This document shows positions 52,775-63,492 of a stretch of DNA of 64,000 nt, in pieces; within the stretch, counting starts at the first letter, position 1; each line of letters starts with the position of its first letter. Below the pieces are notes generated by a model. It did no database searches and was not told the DNA's origin. It worked only from the letters and a program-made list of their open reading frames with translations. Origin of the DNA: Strigamia acuminata (Eukaryota > Arthropoda > Chilopoda > Geophilomorpha > Linotaeniidae); NCBI GenBank assembly GCA_949358305.1, contig OX442315.1, positions 9,946,427 through 10,010,426 of the forward strand. The letters are read 5' to 3'. A program made the position numbers and the translations under genes.

Positions 52775-52829
52775 TGCTTAAATCTGTGAAAAAAAATTCA
52801 GTTCACATTACTACAATACCTCAAATAAA

Positions 52830-53236
52830 TCAAAATTCTTACTTTGACAGTTATTGGTAGCAGCAGGCATGCTAGTTTTGTCTTAATTTTTAAAATTCAA
52901 GCCTTTTTTTAATAAAAAAAATTATTGATAAAACACATACAAGTAGCACCCAATAACGTAACGTCTTTCGCGTCCTTACCCAGCAATGTAAAATAACCGG
53001 TTAAGTGTAACTTCTGTGGTCACATTCCTCTATACTGGTGTTATCCACTAACTACACATAAACAGATGTCAAAAAATAATTAGTGTTCTATTAGAAAAAT
53101 TATTTTATTTTTCAGGTTTGTTCAGATTCTAAGCATAAAAATCGAATTCAATTTCTCTCATTATACTCTGAACCGATATAACTTTGTCCTATTTCCCAAT
53201 TGGTTGAGCCGTATTACGCCTAACTGTGCTCTACTA
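52830..53236. other. Stretch downstream of RidA, no gene
   Basis: It holds the word AAGCATAAAAATCGAATTCA at 53132, which recurs at about 53829 and (as AAGTATAAAAATCG..) 54824. No ORF is supported. Confidence 0.4.
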
Positions 53237-53237
53237 C

Positions 53238-53463
53238 GTGTAAAAAGTGATTAGAACGATCGATTTTATTTATTGGGTAATAAATATTTATTTTATTTGC
53301 TAAAATAAGCTTTTCCCCTTTTAATCAATCAAACAATGTTAACATACTAGGTTGGTTTCTTTTGGCGGGTCAACAAAAGTTTAGTTTTTTATTGGTTGTT
53401 TTGCCTAGTCAGATTACAATTCTGATATTACGGGTTACTTTTTTGTGTCACTACACCACGTAG
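53238..53463 (-). mobile_element. Relative of the 26.7 kb MITE, reverse orientation
   Basis: GTGTAAAAAGTGATTAGAA, the AATAAATATTTATTTTATTT core, AAGCTTTTCCC and the end GTGTCACTACACCA correspond, in reverse order, to 26718-26881. About 80 bases near 53343-53425 (with TAGGTTGGTTTCTTTTGGCG) are extra. The terminal inverted ends are not recognisable. Confidence 0.55.
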
Positions 53464-53465
53464 GG

Positions 53466-53565
53466 TTTCTTTACCGGTAAATACCGGTATCAAAAACCGG
53501 TATTTGTCAAGAAAATACCGAATACCGTCTTTAATTCGGTATTGGTACCGGTTTTTTCCGTTAGG
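53466..53565. repeat. Cluster of ACCGGTA / TACCGG words
   Basis: GGGTTTCTTTACCGGTAAAT is followed by at least seven ACCGGTAT or AATACCG words in both orientations over 100 bases. ACCGGTAAATACCGGTA arrays at the end of a CAGGG-like start are known from animal hAT transposon ends. No transposase or second end is identified. Confidence 0.5.
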
Positions 53566-54343
53566 TGTCAATCCAATAGTGACGTTTATAACGCACGTTT
53601 AAAGGGATTCTTTTAAACATTAAAATGCAAAGTTATTGATTTTTTATCTTAAAAATATGAATGTATTGATTTTTATACTTAAAAATTAGGAATTAATTGA
53701 TTACACTTAGAACTAATTACAATTGTTTTGAATGTATTCGAACTGCGCGCTTTTATTCAAACAACGCCATCTGGTGGGAACTATACGGTTTTCCAACCGT
53801 CACAGTTGTTTTCTATTAAAACAGCTGCTAAGCATAAAAATCGAATTCAATTACTTCTAATGCCAGTGGCATGAGCTATGTTTGCTTTAGTTAATTGGAT
53901 ATATGGGAGGACTGTAATTAGTTAATGATATTTTTATTTTTATATTTCAAAACCACACCCACATAAATCTTGATGGCAACAGATAGACAGTACTTGCATA
54001 GATAAGCATTATTTAAACTAAAATTACCAGAACTTTCAGAACTTCCAATTGGTTGTCACAAAAATAAGCTACTAATGTCCGTCGATGCTTTGGCAAAAGC
54101 CTGTTGAATTGCCTCGAGTATATAATTTAATTTATTCCACACAAAGTTAAATCTAAATCCCAAGGTAAGTGAGTCAAATCACGACAACCTTTTCGCACCT
54201 AATTTTTCTAGCGATGTACAGGGTGTTTTAATAAAGTGTTTGCAGTAAAATTTAAAATATCTAGAGCAGTGTTTCCCTAACTGTGTGGTGCGAGCTGATT
54301 TTCGGTGGGGCGCAGCGGCACAATTGTAAAAATCTAACTAACT
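53566..54343. other. Stretch without a supported gene
   Basis: AT-rich. It contains the second copy of the AAGCATAAAAATCGAATTCA word. No ORF or splice pattern is convincing. Confidence 0.4.
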
Positions 54344-54767
54344 TTGTGACCGGTTGGCCACCCAGGGTGACTGCGTCACTGCCACACACCACCTTACGGC
54401 CCCAAGGTCATCCCCTCTGTGGGTGGAATGACATAGCCTGGGGGAGGAGGGAGCTGAGTGGTGTGGTGAGGAGTCAAGTGTGAGGTGTGAGAGAGGGGGG
54501 TCCCTCTCTGACTGTGAGAGAGAGAGAGGAGCTTTGACCATAGAAGGGACAAGACATGTCCCAGGTTATCGTGAACCAGGGCAAGCCTGCCCTGTGTGAA
54601 CTCTGCACTCCTCGCCATTCACCACTACGAAGCTCAGTGTTATGGCGGTCTCCATAATGCATTCTCCATGAGTGACTGCGTGGATCGTAGGTGATTACGA
54701 CATGAATGTCATGTTGAACCGACCACGTCACCCATAGGGCTCACGCCCTGTGTGCTATAGGTCGGTT
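54344..54767 (-). repeat. Dispersed repeat family D, copy 3 (reverse)
   Basis: Read on the minus strand it has the TGACGTGGTCGGTTCAACAT, TCATGGAGAATGCATTATGG, GGCGAGGAGTGCAGAGTTC and GGGTGGCCAACCGGTC blocks of the family. A (GA)-rich run GAGAGAGAGAGAGG lies near 54516. It is about 420 bp long. Confidence 0.7.
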
Positions 54768-55084
54768 GAATAAACCAGTGTACTCGTTTAAACGACTTTT
54801 TGAATGCACTTTTACCAGCAGCAAAGTATAAAAATCGAATTCAATTACTTCTAATGGTAGTGGCAAATGTTATGAGAACTTTTAGTTAGATTGGATACAT
54901 TATAGTAATCGCTGTAAAAGGTTTTCTTAAAATCAAAATGTACAACTGCAGCAACTAGGCAGTGGGCGGGTTTGAAAAGTCAATCAAACCTGTATGCAAT
55001 CACGTTCAAATTACTTTTCGAACCCGCCTAAAGTGAATTCAATTTACAAACTTGAAATGGATAAAACTGCACAGAAAAGCACTA

Positions 55085-55538
55085 GGCGCATTCAATAACT
55101 TCTCGTCTAAATTTTCGTCTCGCACGAATTTTTAGACCAAATGTTTTGTTTCTGAATCTTCTGAACTTGATCTGGGATACCAGATCAAGTTCTAGTTCAT
55201 ATCCCCTGCAAGTCGCATACAGGTATTTTTTTCCGAGAGTTTGCTTTCCTCGCTTTTTTCTATAGTTTCCAGCACATAGTTATGATCATTATTGTTGTTT
55301 ACTCTAAACAAACTATAGCTGCTACAAAATTGTACTTCGATCGAGATGGTTGCGACCGATCTAACGGAAATCCAAGATGGTTGCCAACGAGACCCAATTT
55401 TAACGAAAAACTCGTTACACGGAGATTTAAACGATCTACTTAGGTCGTTTATTTTCAGCCTATTTAAACCCATTTAAATGAGCTTTTAAACGAGAATCTC
55501 GTTTAAAAGTTTGTTTAAACGGGTTATTGAATGCACCC
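55085..55538. mobile_element. MITE upstream of the second DEG/ENaC exon
   Basis: GGCGCATTCAATAAC at the left and GTTATTGAATGCACC at the right are inverted copies of a GGTGCATTCAATAAC-type end. The inside has short palindromes such as TTTAAACGAGAATCTCGTTTAAA. It ends eight bases before the splice acceptor of the following exon, so it sits in the intron. Confidence 0.65.
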
Positions 55539-55548
55539 AATCTTTCAG

Positions 55549-56049
55549 ATCCATCAATTGGTTGCCACGTACAAAATGAAATACAAACTTCCACCATATA
55601 TAACAAAACGAGCACTTGGTCGCATTATCCGAAGACATATTTCCACCCGTGAAAATGAAAGAGTTGCCAAATTGCCACCAGAGTATAATGATTTGTTTGA
55701 TTCCGACAACTCAATTTACACTCGTTTTGTTTTGGTTGTCTTGCTTATTTGCTGCTCATCGCTGTGTGTGTACCAAACGGTGGAAAGAATCACATTTTAC
55801 TACACATATCCTTTAGCAGTTGATATTTATTTTGATGATACATCCGTTTTTCACATGCCAGACATGCAGATTTGCTCATTTGAAAATGATTACAATCTCA
55901 ATCTTTTAGAAAAGCGAGGTTTGGGAGACCAGTTGGCTAGAATAATGCCCTATTTTTTTATTTTGAAAGTGGATGAAGATAAGGATTACAATTCAATTTG
56001 GAACTTTACAAACACCCCGAGTGCCTTGAAGGATTATAACATTAAGCAT
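55549..56049 (+). CDS. DEG/ENaC sodium-channel subunit, N-terminal exon
   Basis: DEG/ENaC subunits form trimeric amiloride-sensitive sodium channels in the plasma membrane. The exon starts after CTTTCAG (55548) and ends at the donor GTGAGT (56050). The ATG at 55576 opens a 158-residue frame with phase 0 at the end. It encodes a basic cytoplasmic N-terminus, TM1 near residues 52-72 (YTRFVLVVLLICCSSLCVYQ), then TVERITFYYTYPLAVDIYFD and FHMPDMQICSFEND. This is the usual entry into the extracellular domain. The rest (Cys-rich extracellular part, TM2 with the GxS selectivity filter) is not found downstream; another DEG/ENaC-like piece starts 69 bases later. The gene is therefore probably a fragment. 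It is a close paralogue of 31050-31547 and is undamaged by comparison. Confidence 0.75.
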
Positions 56050-56117
56050 GTGAGTATGCAGGGTTGCACGCATTACTGGAATTTGGTAACTACCAGTAAG
56101 AATAATCAATCTTCATA

Positions 56118-56333
56118 ATGGAAGTGGACTTTAAAGTTCCTCATTTATTCCCTCAATTTTCTCAAATCCGCAAGAACAAATTTTGTTATTTTTATTCTGT
56201 GATTTTGTATTTAATCACTGCATTAGTTGTGGCAGTGTTCATATACCAGACATGTGACCGGATCAAATACTACGTTTCATCACCGGTAAAGATTGAATCG
56301 GCAAGAAATGCACGTCCAAGAAGTAAATATTAG
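56118..56333 (+). CDS. Second DEG/ENaC-like N-terminal fragment (71 aa)
   Basis: A short frame with a membrane segment (FYSVILYLITALVVAVFIYQ) followed by TCDRIKYYVSSPVKIES, which matches the TM1-to-extracellular transition of DEG/ENaC subunits (YQxxDRxxYYxxYPVxV). It then ends at a stop without the rest of the channel. It may be the N-terminal exon of another channel gene with the donor lost, or a remnant. It is only distantly similar to the preceding exon. Confidence 0.5.
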   Translation: MEVDFKVPHLFPQFSQIRKNKFCYFYSVILYLITALVVAVFIYQTCDRIKYYVSSPVKIESARNARPRSKY

Positions 56334-56370
56334 CCAACAAAATGTTAAAAGAAGTGATGCCGTTAAATTT

Positions 56371-56870
56371 TTGTGACTGGGCATGGTCAGACCCGTATAG
56401 TGTGGGGAGTTACTACACGGGAAGGACGCATACATCACGTACAGACGAGACAGCGACTGTGTGGAGTGCTGTTAGGCACGCTACACCGGCAACCGGCCCG
56501 TCGCACACAGGGCGTAGCCCCCATGTACGACGTGGTCGGATGCCTCGGACGAACATTCTGCTGTACTTACCTACAGCCCATGTAGCCACTCATGGTACTG
56601 CGACAGCCATCATACTGCCACTGAGTGTCACAGTGGTGAATGGTGAGAAGAACGGAGTAGTAGTTGTCTCTACTATGGTTGGGACCGTGGTAGCTGCACC
56701 TAACACCTCTTTACCCTCAGCTCCCTCAGCAACGTCTCTCCTTCTCAACACACCCACCACTCAGCTCTTACCTCCCCTCCTAGGCCAGTCCACTCTTCCC
56801 AAAGGAAGACGGCTTGGGGCCGCCAGGCGGTGTGTGGAGTGACGTAGGCCACTAGGGTGGCCAAACGGTC
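56371..56870 (+). repeat. Dispersed repeat family D, copy 4
   Basis: Begins TGACTGGGCATGGTC and ends GGTGGCCAAACGGTC, about 500 bp. It shares AGGACGCATACATCACG, CACAGTGGTGAATGGTGAG, CTCCCTCAGCAACGTCT and GTGTGGAGTGACGTAGGCC with copy 1. It has the empty site for the 18394 palindromic element. Confidence 0.75.
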
Positions 56871-57305
56871 AATTTTTTTTCCAAACAGTGCCATATTTCC
56901 TTCTAAATGAAAAAAAAAACATCAGTTCAGTTTGGAATGCCAGAAGAACCATGTATAACAGTTATAGCTTATGTTTATAAACTATAATGAGTAAGACGCA
57001 GTAAGACGAGATGGGACGCTGATGTAGCGCCGAAGGCTACGAAGTTTTACGAAAATTTTCTTGGAAGAGCTAGAACCATAGCCCCAGGCGAAGATTTGCA
57101 ATGCTTGTAATGAGTTGTAACATATTGGGAACTTGTACTGGCAATAATCATTGCAGGGCTCTAAAAGAATTTGTGACAACATTCAGAGCGATTTAGTAAT
57201 TGATGAAATGAACTTTGTACTAGGAAGTCAAATGCTAGTAACAACCGCTAAATATTATCTACAAAATTTTAAAACTGCAGCAATAATTTCGCATTTTTTA
57301 ATTGG

Positions 57306-57644
57306 TTAATTGTCAGAGGGAAAAATACCAGTTGATTGCCAAGTAAAAATTAAACATTTTCCCAAATCGGACCACGCAGAATTTCTTTTTATTATTGGTT
57401 GAGCTAAGAAACCATTCTTGTGGTTTTTAAGGCATTTCTTTGCAGTCACTGTGTGCTGGCAATTGAAATTGTGAATAATTTTTGAACGAAGGATCATTCT
57501 TATGCAAACGCATTTCGTAGAAGCAACCAACTGTTGCCAATAATGTGGTTTTCCCCATCCCCGTATCTTCAAACTGTTCATGTCAACACAACAATGCACA
57601 TCCTCTATGATGTTCTGACGAATATTATCCAAATTTTCGGCCAT
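57306..57644 (-). CDS. Possible exon of unknown gene, partly transposon-derived
   Basis: A 112-residue minus-strand frame from MAENLDNIRQNIIED through SLKIRGWGKPHYWQQLVAS looks protein-like at first. The second half runs over 57447-57480, where GTGCTGGCAATTGAAATTGT also occurs in the fold-back element at 37092. The second half is therefore probably not coding. No family is recognised and no partner exon is certain. Confidence 0.2.
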   Translation of the reverse strand: MAENLDNIRQNIIEDVHCCVDMNSLKIRGWGKPHYWQQLVASTKCVCIRMILRSKIIHNFNCQHTVTAKKCLKNHKNGFLAQPIIKRNSAWSDLGKCLIFTWQSTGIFPSDN

Positions 57645-57874
57645 TTGTCACGAATTGTTTGCTTTCTAAATGTCGCCCGAAGAATGTTATGCTGAAACAC
57701 AAAGAGTTCTTTAAATATTAGAAAATAGAAACAGTCTTAACGTCGTGGACACGTACAGATGAAGTAAACGAGTATGAAACGTTCAATGAAACTTTCAAAT
57801 CATGCAGCACCGCAATGATTCTATTGTATTTTGTATTTTTTGATTTTAATTAAATATCACACTATATTTGGAAG

Positions 57875-58821
57875 TTTATTGATGTGCTTCTTGGTTGTGA
57901 TTTAGAAGATTCTGATGGATTACGAAAAGAAGTACTAGAACACAGACGTAGTGCGCCGTGGTCGCGAATTTTATGTGTCGAGAACATTAAAAACCCGATC
58001 GGGGCGAACATTTTGGCCTCCGTTAAAGTATCCGGGTTTTACCAGGTGGCGATGTTGACCTGTCCACCGTCATTACGTAATCAATACGTAATAAATAGAT
58101 ATTTAGTGCCATTGTCAATCTCAATAATGGCGACGGATACTAACGAGCACGTCGCTATTCCCTTAGTATACGTAGGCGCGCAACAAATAAAAACAACTAA
58201 CCATGGTTTGAAATCATCATTTGGACTTTATTGGCCGGGAAATGTAAACTGGTAATAATTTATGTTTATAATTTATTTAACATACCGAGGACGATTGAAA
58301 AATATAAAAAATATACACCTATGATCCACATTTAACATACTACATTTTGCAGGAATTTCGAAATGCAAATTTACGAAGATCCTTCCTTGGATTCCTTAAA
58401 AATTCAGGGGTGCAACTGGGCGTTAGGAAAGTGCGATAAGGAACATTTGAATTTGGTTACAATTTTTACCAGTTGCCAATATTTAATTGAAAGTAATTTC
58501 GATTTTTTTTTTAAATTTATTTTTATTTATTTATTTAATAATTTAATGCTTGTTTATTAGGTCAACCTAACTTAGAAGAACTTTCTAGCGCTCATTGGAA
58601 GATAAACGATAAATTTATCCCTTGCAGTTTCGAATTATCAAATTTCTATATTGCTTCAAAAACGAAGAGAGTTGTTTTGGTAAAAATTGATTTTTTTCTT
58701 TTCTTTTTATTTCATTAATCTTTTTCTTTTCTTTTAGCTTCATGCCGGTGATGGGAATCAAGGGATGAAATTTGCTAACGGTTTGGCATGGAAAGCACTT
58801 TCGGGTTTTGTTAATAAATAA
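57875..58821 (+). CDS. Unrecognised host gene, four exons, 5' end missing
   Basis: Exons: 57875-58251, 58353-58492, 58561-58679 and 58738-58821. Introns are 101, 68 and 58 bp with good GT/AG borders, and all phases agree, giving 239 residues from the first exon shown to the TAA at 58819. The frame is open further left to about 57854 but has no ATG, so an upstream exon is expected. Features: DLEDSDGLRKEVLEHRRSAP, a part with CPPSLRNQYVINRYLVPLSI, FGLYWPGNVNW across the first join, WALGKCDKEHLNLV, and the end LHAGDGNQGMKFANGLAWKA. There is no signal peptide or membrane segment in the part seen. I do not recognise the family. AATAAA overlaps the end of the coding part (58813). Confidence 0.65.
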
Positions 58822-60165
58822 AATGAAGTCGATTACCGTAATTATCAAAAGTTCTCTGTGTATATAAAATCTCATATTAAAAGAGCTGTAGTTGGTCCAA
58901 CCCTTTGAACAAGAGGAAAACATAGTCTTTTTATTTTATCGAGTTGGGAAGACATGATAGTATTTGTAGGTCAGATTAAAATCTGTTTCTAAAAAATTGC
59001 TGTTAATTTCATACTTGTCATTCACTTCTTGTCATTACAAATCTAACAAAAATAAGTTTATGTCGGTGATTTTGTGATACCGTATTTCTATTTACGTTTT
59101 GAATTTCATTTTGGCAAGAGTATTGATGATTGAAATTGTATTTTAATGTAAAATTGTGAGCAACTTGAAACAAGTTTGGTTTCAAAGGTTGATGAACCAC
59201 AAACATTCTTGCGAGGTTGTAAAAACTTTAGAAATGCTGTAAGTAATGAGGGTAAATCTTACCTAAACCAAGCGGAGAGGTGATGCCTTGGGCATCTCTG
59301 GCACTGGAAATTACCATAAGAGTAAAAAGACTGGTGGGAGAGTAACCAAGGTGGGGTAAAATTGAGCGAATACATGGAAGAAATAGAGTCGGCATTAATG
59401 TAAATAGAAGGTCTTTAAAAAGAAGTGTGATGACGTCCCAGTAAGCTCAACTAACTTTGGCTGCACTGCATTGCACCGCAAGGAGAACAGCAGATACCAG
59501 CATCCTCGAAACAAATATGAGAAGATGAAGGTAAATCATCGTTTCATCACTACGCTAATAGCGTGATGTCAGTTTATAATAGTGGTTCCTAACCAGGGGT
59601 GCAAACACCCATTGGTGTGCGAGCTGCTGTGCTAAAAATATATAATGTGTAGATTTTTATGATTACATTAGAGTATATTTGATATCATCAGGTTTTTTTC
59701 CTTCGAGATATTAAACAACATCTATAACTCGTGTTTTGACAGTGACAAATTGGCAATTTTCTTTAGGTGCATTCAGAAGTTTCTGTTTGTGTTGGTTTTT
59801 GTGTTTATGTAAGCGGAATGGGACACAAAAAACAGCCATAAATCAACACAAAAACCATGACTGGAATGGTTTTTAAAGTGGTTTAGTTCGGGTTTTGTTT
59901 TTGACAGTCAAATTCAAAATGGCTGCCTCATAAAATCGGGGCTCGATCTGGCAATTGTTTTAACGCAAAATTATGCTCAAACACATGAGCCATCATTCGT
60001 TCATTGGGTGAAAAGGACGGAATTTTAATTGCCATTTACTTGAAAAACATACAAACGAAACTAAAATTAAACAGACAAAGAAACGAATGTTCACACATTC
60101 ACAGTTAAATGAGCAAGTTTTTGTCTCATTTTAGATGTTTACAGAAACTGAACATATTTATCTTG
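58822..60165. other. Stretch between the four-exon gene and the solo LTR
   Basis: No gene is supported. The frames at 58615-58923 and 59018-59206 on the minus strand have no family features. Confidence 0.4.
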
Positions 60166-60967
60166 TGCTGCAATCCGGGTTTTATCAAACTAATTTCTAC
60201 TAAACTAGTCTGATTACCGCAGGTAAATGCTACAATGAGACTTATATCTAAGCGGCCTAAATTATCTAGGGTTAATGTTAGGAAATAAAAACAATAGTTT
60301 TCGATAAAAATGACACAATATATTTATTACGATTAAATACAATAATATACGAAATATAATAATGAGAAGAGCGAATAATAGGAAAAATGGCGCGCAACGA
60401 ATTGTTACGCGCGAACACGGCAATGGCGTGTTAAACAACGGGAGTTGTTACTGCACTCACGTACGATGGTCCTTTTGACGATGTTTCACGTGAGTCTTCC
60501 GTTCGGCGTACGACGGCGATGGCGACGATGGGAATCGACGCGATGGCGACGATGGGAATCGACGCGATGGCGGTGGTTCACGTAGGGCGGGCGTCTCTAC
60601 TCGAAGGCAGAAATTAGCGGCGGCTAATTTACGCAAAGAGGCTGGCCTTGCACGTTTGTACAAGGAAAGCTGAGATGTCTTGAAACACAAAACTGGTCAC
60701 TATCAATACTTTTCGGGAGCGATAAAGCAGTGATGTTTTGAGGTAGTGTTTGTATTCAAGAGTCCCGTTCGAAGCGCGGGCGTGAGCCTGGCACGCTTCG
60801 AAATTGCGCAGATAATCTGTGCAATCAGCTAAAACTGGGGTAAGATGTGCCTAGGGAAGTTTACTCCACTCGGTCACATGATCTGACTTGGCGTGTGCCA
60901 AGCCAAATTAATTTAGGAACTAAATGAATTTACTTCCTAAGTGGTGAAACGTTTTGAGATCACCACA
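60166..60967 (-). mobile_element. Solo LTR of the gypsy family at 17162-18093
   Basis: TGCTGCAATCCGGGTTTT, TTACCGCAGGTAAATGCTAC, TAAATTATCTAGGGTTAAT, GATCTGACTTGGCGTGTGCC and the end GAGATCACCACA match the larger LTR in the same order and orientation with many small differences. No internal sequence follows on either side. A tandem duplication CGATGGCGACGATGGGAAT at 60513-60560 is specific to this copy. The flanking bases do not show a clear target duplication. Confidence 0.8.
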
Positions 60968-61059
60968 AATTGGAAAAAAATCAAACTGGAACAGAAATCT
61001 TGATAATTTTGTGTTTAATTTTGATAATTTTATGTCCCGTTAGTCTGTTGACCACTTCC

Positions 61060-61158
61060 ATGTCCCGCAGCTCCACCAAGGGCCGATTATTGAGAAGTAA
61101 AGTGACCGTTGGTTATCCTGTCTCAATGCATGAAAATGTGTATGATCCTCGATACTAA
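61060..61158 (+). CDS. Possible short ORF or terminal exon (32 aa)
   Basis: MSRSSTKGRLLRSKVTVG followed by YPVSMHENVYDPRY and a stop has a balanced, protein-like composition. AATAAA lies near 61232. The longer frame upstream (from 60970) overlaps the solo LTR flank and is hydrophobic. No family is recognised, so it may be chance. Confidence 0.2.
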   Translation: MSRSSTKGRLLRSKVTVGYPVSMHENVYDPRY

Positions 61159-61239
61159 TGGGACAAGTGCTGGCAGTTCCGGAAGTGAATGCCACAACAG
61201 ATTTAGTTTGTTTTCAATCTCAGTGGGCATAATAAAAAT

Positions 61240-62838
61240 TAAATTGATTTCTGAAAATTTGTAAAAAAAATTGATTAATCAATTCAGAAAATTTTTGGTA
61301 CTCAAATTAGGTACCCCATTTTGGGTGTACCCTACATTTTGTTCAGAGCCGGAAATAAATGTAACTTGAAAATTGCGCAACTACCATCTATTTGTGACGA
61401 TTCTACCTTTACTACCTTTTAGAGATAGATGACTTGTAACACATATCTGCCAAACCTTAACAACAACCTACACGAGATACGCTAAAACTGTGCGCGACGT
61501 GAAATACAACTGAATAATACAACTTTCGATAACAGTAACATGATTATGTTTATTCTAATTAGAAAGCTGGGTTCTGGGTTTGTGTAAATGGGCGGCATAG
61601 TCTGGTTGGATGTCCGGTCAGGCCGAGGGATAGGGCTGCTTGGCGGCATCGTCACAAAGAACGTTACGTGACCAATAACCACGTGGCACGGCAAACACTA
61701 GAATACAAAGAATCCTTCGCAGTCTCCGAGATTCCAACAATTGATTAATCAATCGGTTGTACAAGATACGAAACAATACATTTACCGCGTATACAATAAA
61801 TAGATGTTAAATATTAATAATATCGGCGGGGTCCGTCACGATGGCACTCAACCATCGCCGGAGGCGCCAACCTCCATCCGCCTCAGAGCCTTACGACTGA
61901 AAGATCGCGTGACCTAACGCTGGGTATTTGTGATCTCGGAGCGACCGAGAGCGGGGTTATCATCCCGGTAAAAGCGAGTATACAAGCTGGTTTAGAAGCG
62001 TGTGTACTAGCTGTCGCGTCCTACTTCATATAGGTTTAAATAGTACTTAAGGTGTGCTAGCGTGGTTTACTTTACCTGTGATCGTTAATTATACCCAAAT
62101 GAATACTAAATGTATGTAAGTGAACAAGTAATTTATTCAATAGGCGTGAGCCTTAAAATACACTCAGTAATATATTCTAGAGTCGACTTGGTCAGAGTCG
62201 AACAAAGGATTTCTCAAGATGGCGTCGTCGGTTCCGCGTGGTCGGCAGAACAAAGGCGGCGTCTCGAGTTGTCGTTAATTCGTCACGGATTCGTCGTTCA
62301 CGGACGCGGTAGAATGCTCTTTCGAGTCTTCTATCCGTGCCTGTTGTCTAGGGGTTGGTTTAACGTCGCAGAGGCCTCGTTTGGGAACTTGGGGGTTCCT
62401 AACAAAGCACACGGACACTTACTTCGGTGAATAATTGTTGGGGCGATTATTCTAGGTGATTTCACAGGGACTATTTGCTTGCTTTCGCCGGAATAGTTCT
62501 CAAGTGACTTCGTGAGAGTTACAGTTTGCACTTTACTCAGCGATCCTCGATCAATCCTAACTTGTAGTTGAAGTTGGCCTGATGGTGAGGTGGCTGCTGT
62601 GTTCTTGGTGTCGTTTGTGTAAGTTCTGACTTTTGGCGGGAATTTCTCCCTTTTATGGGTCAGTGTGAAGGACAGGCGCAGCCAATGGGGGCTTGCCACC
62701 CGTCACCTCACTCCCCTCGGGGCACACACCTGCTCAGGGAGAGGCGGAGCCAACATGAGGGGAACGACCCGTCTATTGCAGTGAGTCAAAGAGCAAATAT
62801 CCGCTCCGGGGGAATATTCAACCCCTTTGCTCACCACA
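61240..62838. other. Stretch without a supported gene
   Basis: A GC-richer part (61830-62800) holds several frames without recognisable features, and one early copy of the 24 bp unit (AAGCTGGTTTAGAAGCGTGT) at 61987. It may be the remains of a mobile element. Confidence 0.35.
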
Positions 62839-62970
62839 AAGCTGGTTTAGAAGCGTGTATACAAGCTGGTTTAGAAGCGTGTATACAAGCTGGTTTAGAA
62901 GCGTGTATACAAGCTGGTTTAGAAGCGTGTATACAAGCTGGTTTAGAAGCGTGTATACAAGCTGGTTTAA
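62839..62970 (+). repeat. 24 bp tandem repeat, five and a half units
   Basis: AAGCTGGTTTAGAAGCGTGT+ATAC repeated from 62839 every 24 bases to 62959, with no changes until the last half unit. Because the unit is a multiple of three it keeps a frame open (repeat QAGLEACI), but nothing suggests a gene. Confidence 0.9.
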
Positions 62971-63300
62971 AAAAAGTCGATGCGAGTAATCTACTGTCTG
63001 ACTGAATGTGTGTTTTAAGATCAAAAGAACAAAAACAAAACAAACAGCAATGCTCCTGGTGAAAACCAGAGCTTATATATGTTCCAGAGAAGAGAAGAAT
63101 TAGTGGCAGCCAATTGGACACCGGAATCTAAGGTTTCACTCTAGAATTAACGAGTCTAGATCTAACAGAAGAATAAGTCCGAGAGTCTAATTGGTTCTCC
63201 TCCACAGATAAGTACATACATGGTAGTCTACAACTGTTTTAAAAAAATATCTCTTGCTGAAAAGTTGAGAAAAAAAAGTTTAAAACGTTAGTCTACTCAG

Positions 63301-63492
63301 TTTTGGAGACACATCAAGACTACGGTGTATTCTGAACCTACTACAACTTTAGACAATTTGAAAGAGAGGATCAGAGTGGCATGTGCAAACATCCAACCTG
63401 CAACAATGATGTCAGTGCAAGAATCCATCAAATACCGTGCTCAATTATGCTATGGTGCAGATGGTAGGCATTTCGAGCAACTTCTCGACTGA
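63301..63492 (+). pseudogene. Transposase C-terminal fragment
   Basis: The frame reads FWRHIKTTVYSEPTTTLDNL, KERIRVACANIQPATMM and GRHFEQLLD, then a stop. This matches the last part of DDE transposases common in arthropods (WGxLKxxVY..TLDDLKxRI.., ending NGGHFEHLL-type). Everything upstream, including the catalytic DDE residues, is absent. By pattern the family is Tc1/mariner-related, but the exact family is not certain. Confidence 0.65.

Noticed and set aside
55531-55575. Upstream ATG at 55531 as the DEG/ENaC start
   Set aside because: It lies inside the end of a MITE and before the splice acceptor; the paralogue starts at a position matching the ATG at 55576.
61800-62000. Possible ribosomal RNA fragment because of GC-rich, structured-looking sequence
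   Set aside because: No stretch matches conserved rRNA words that I know.
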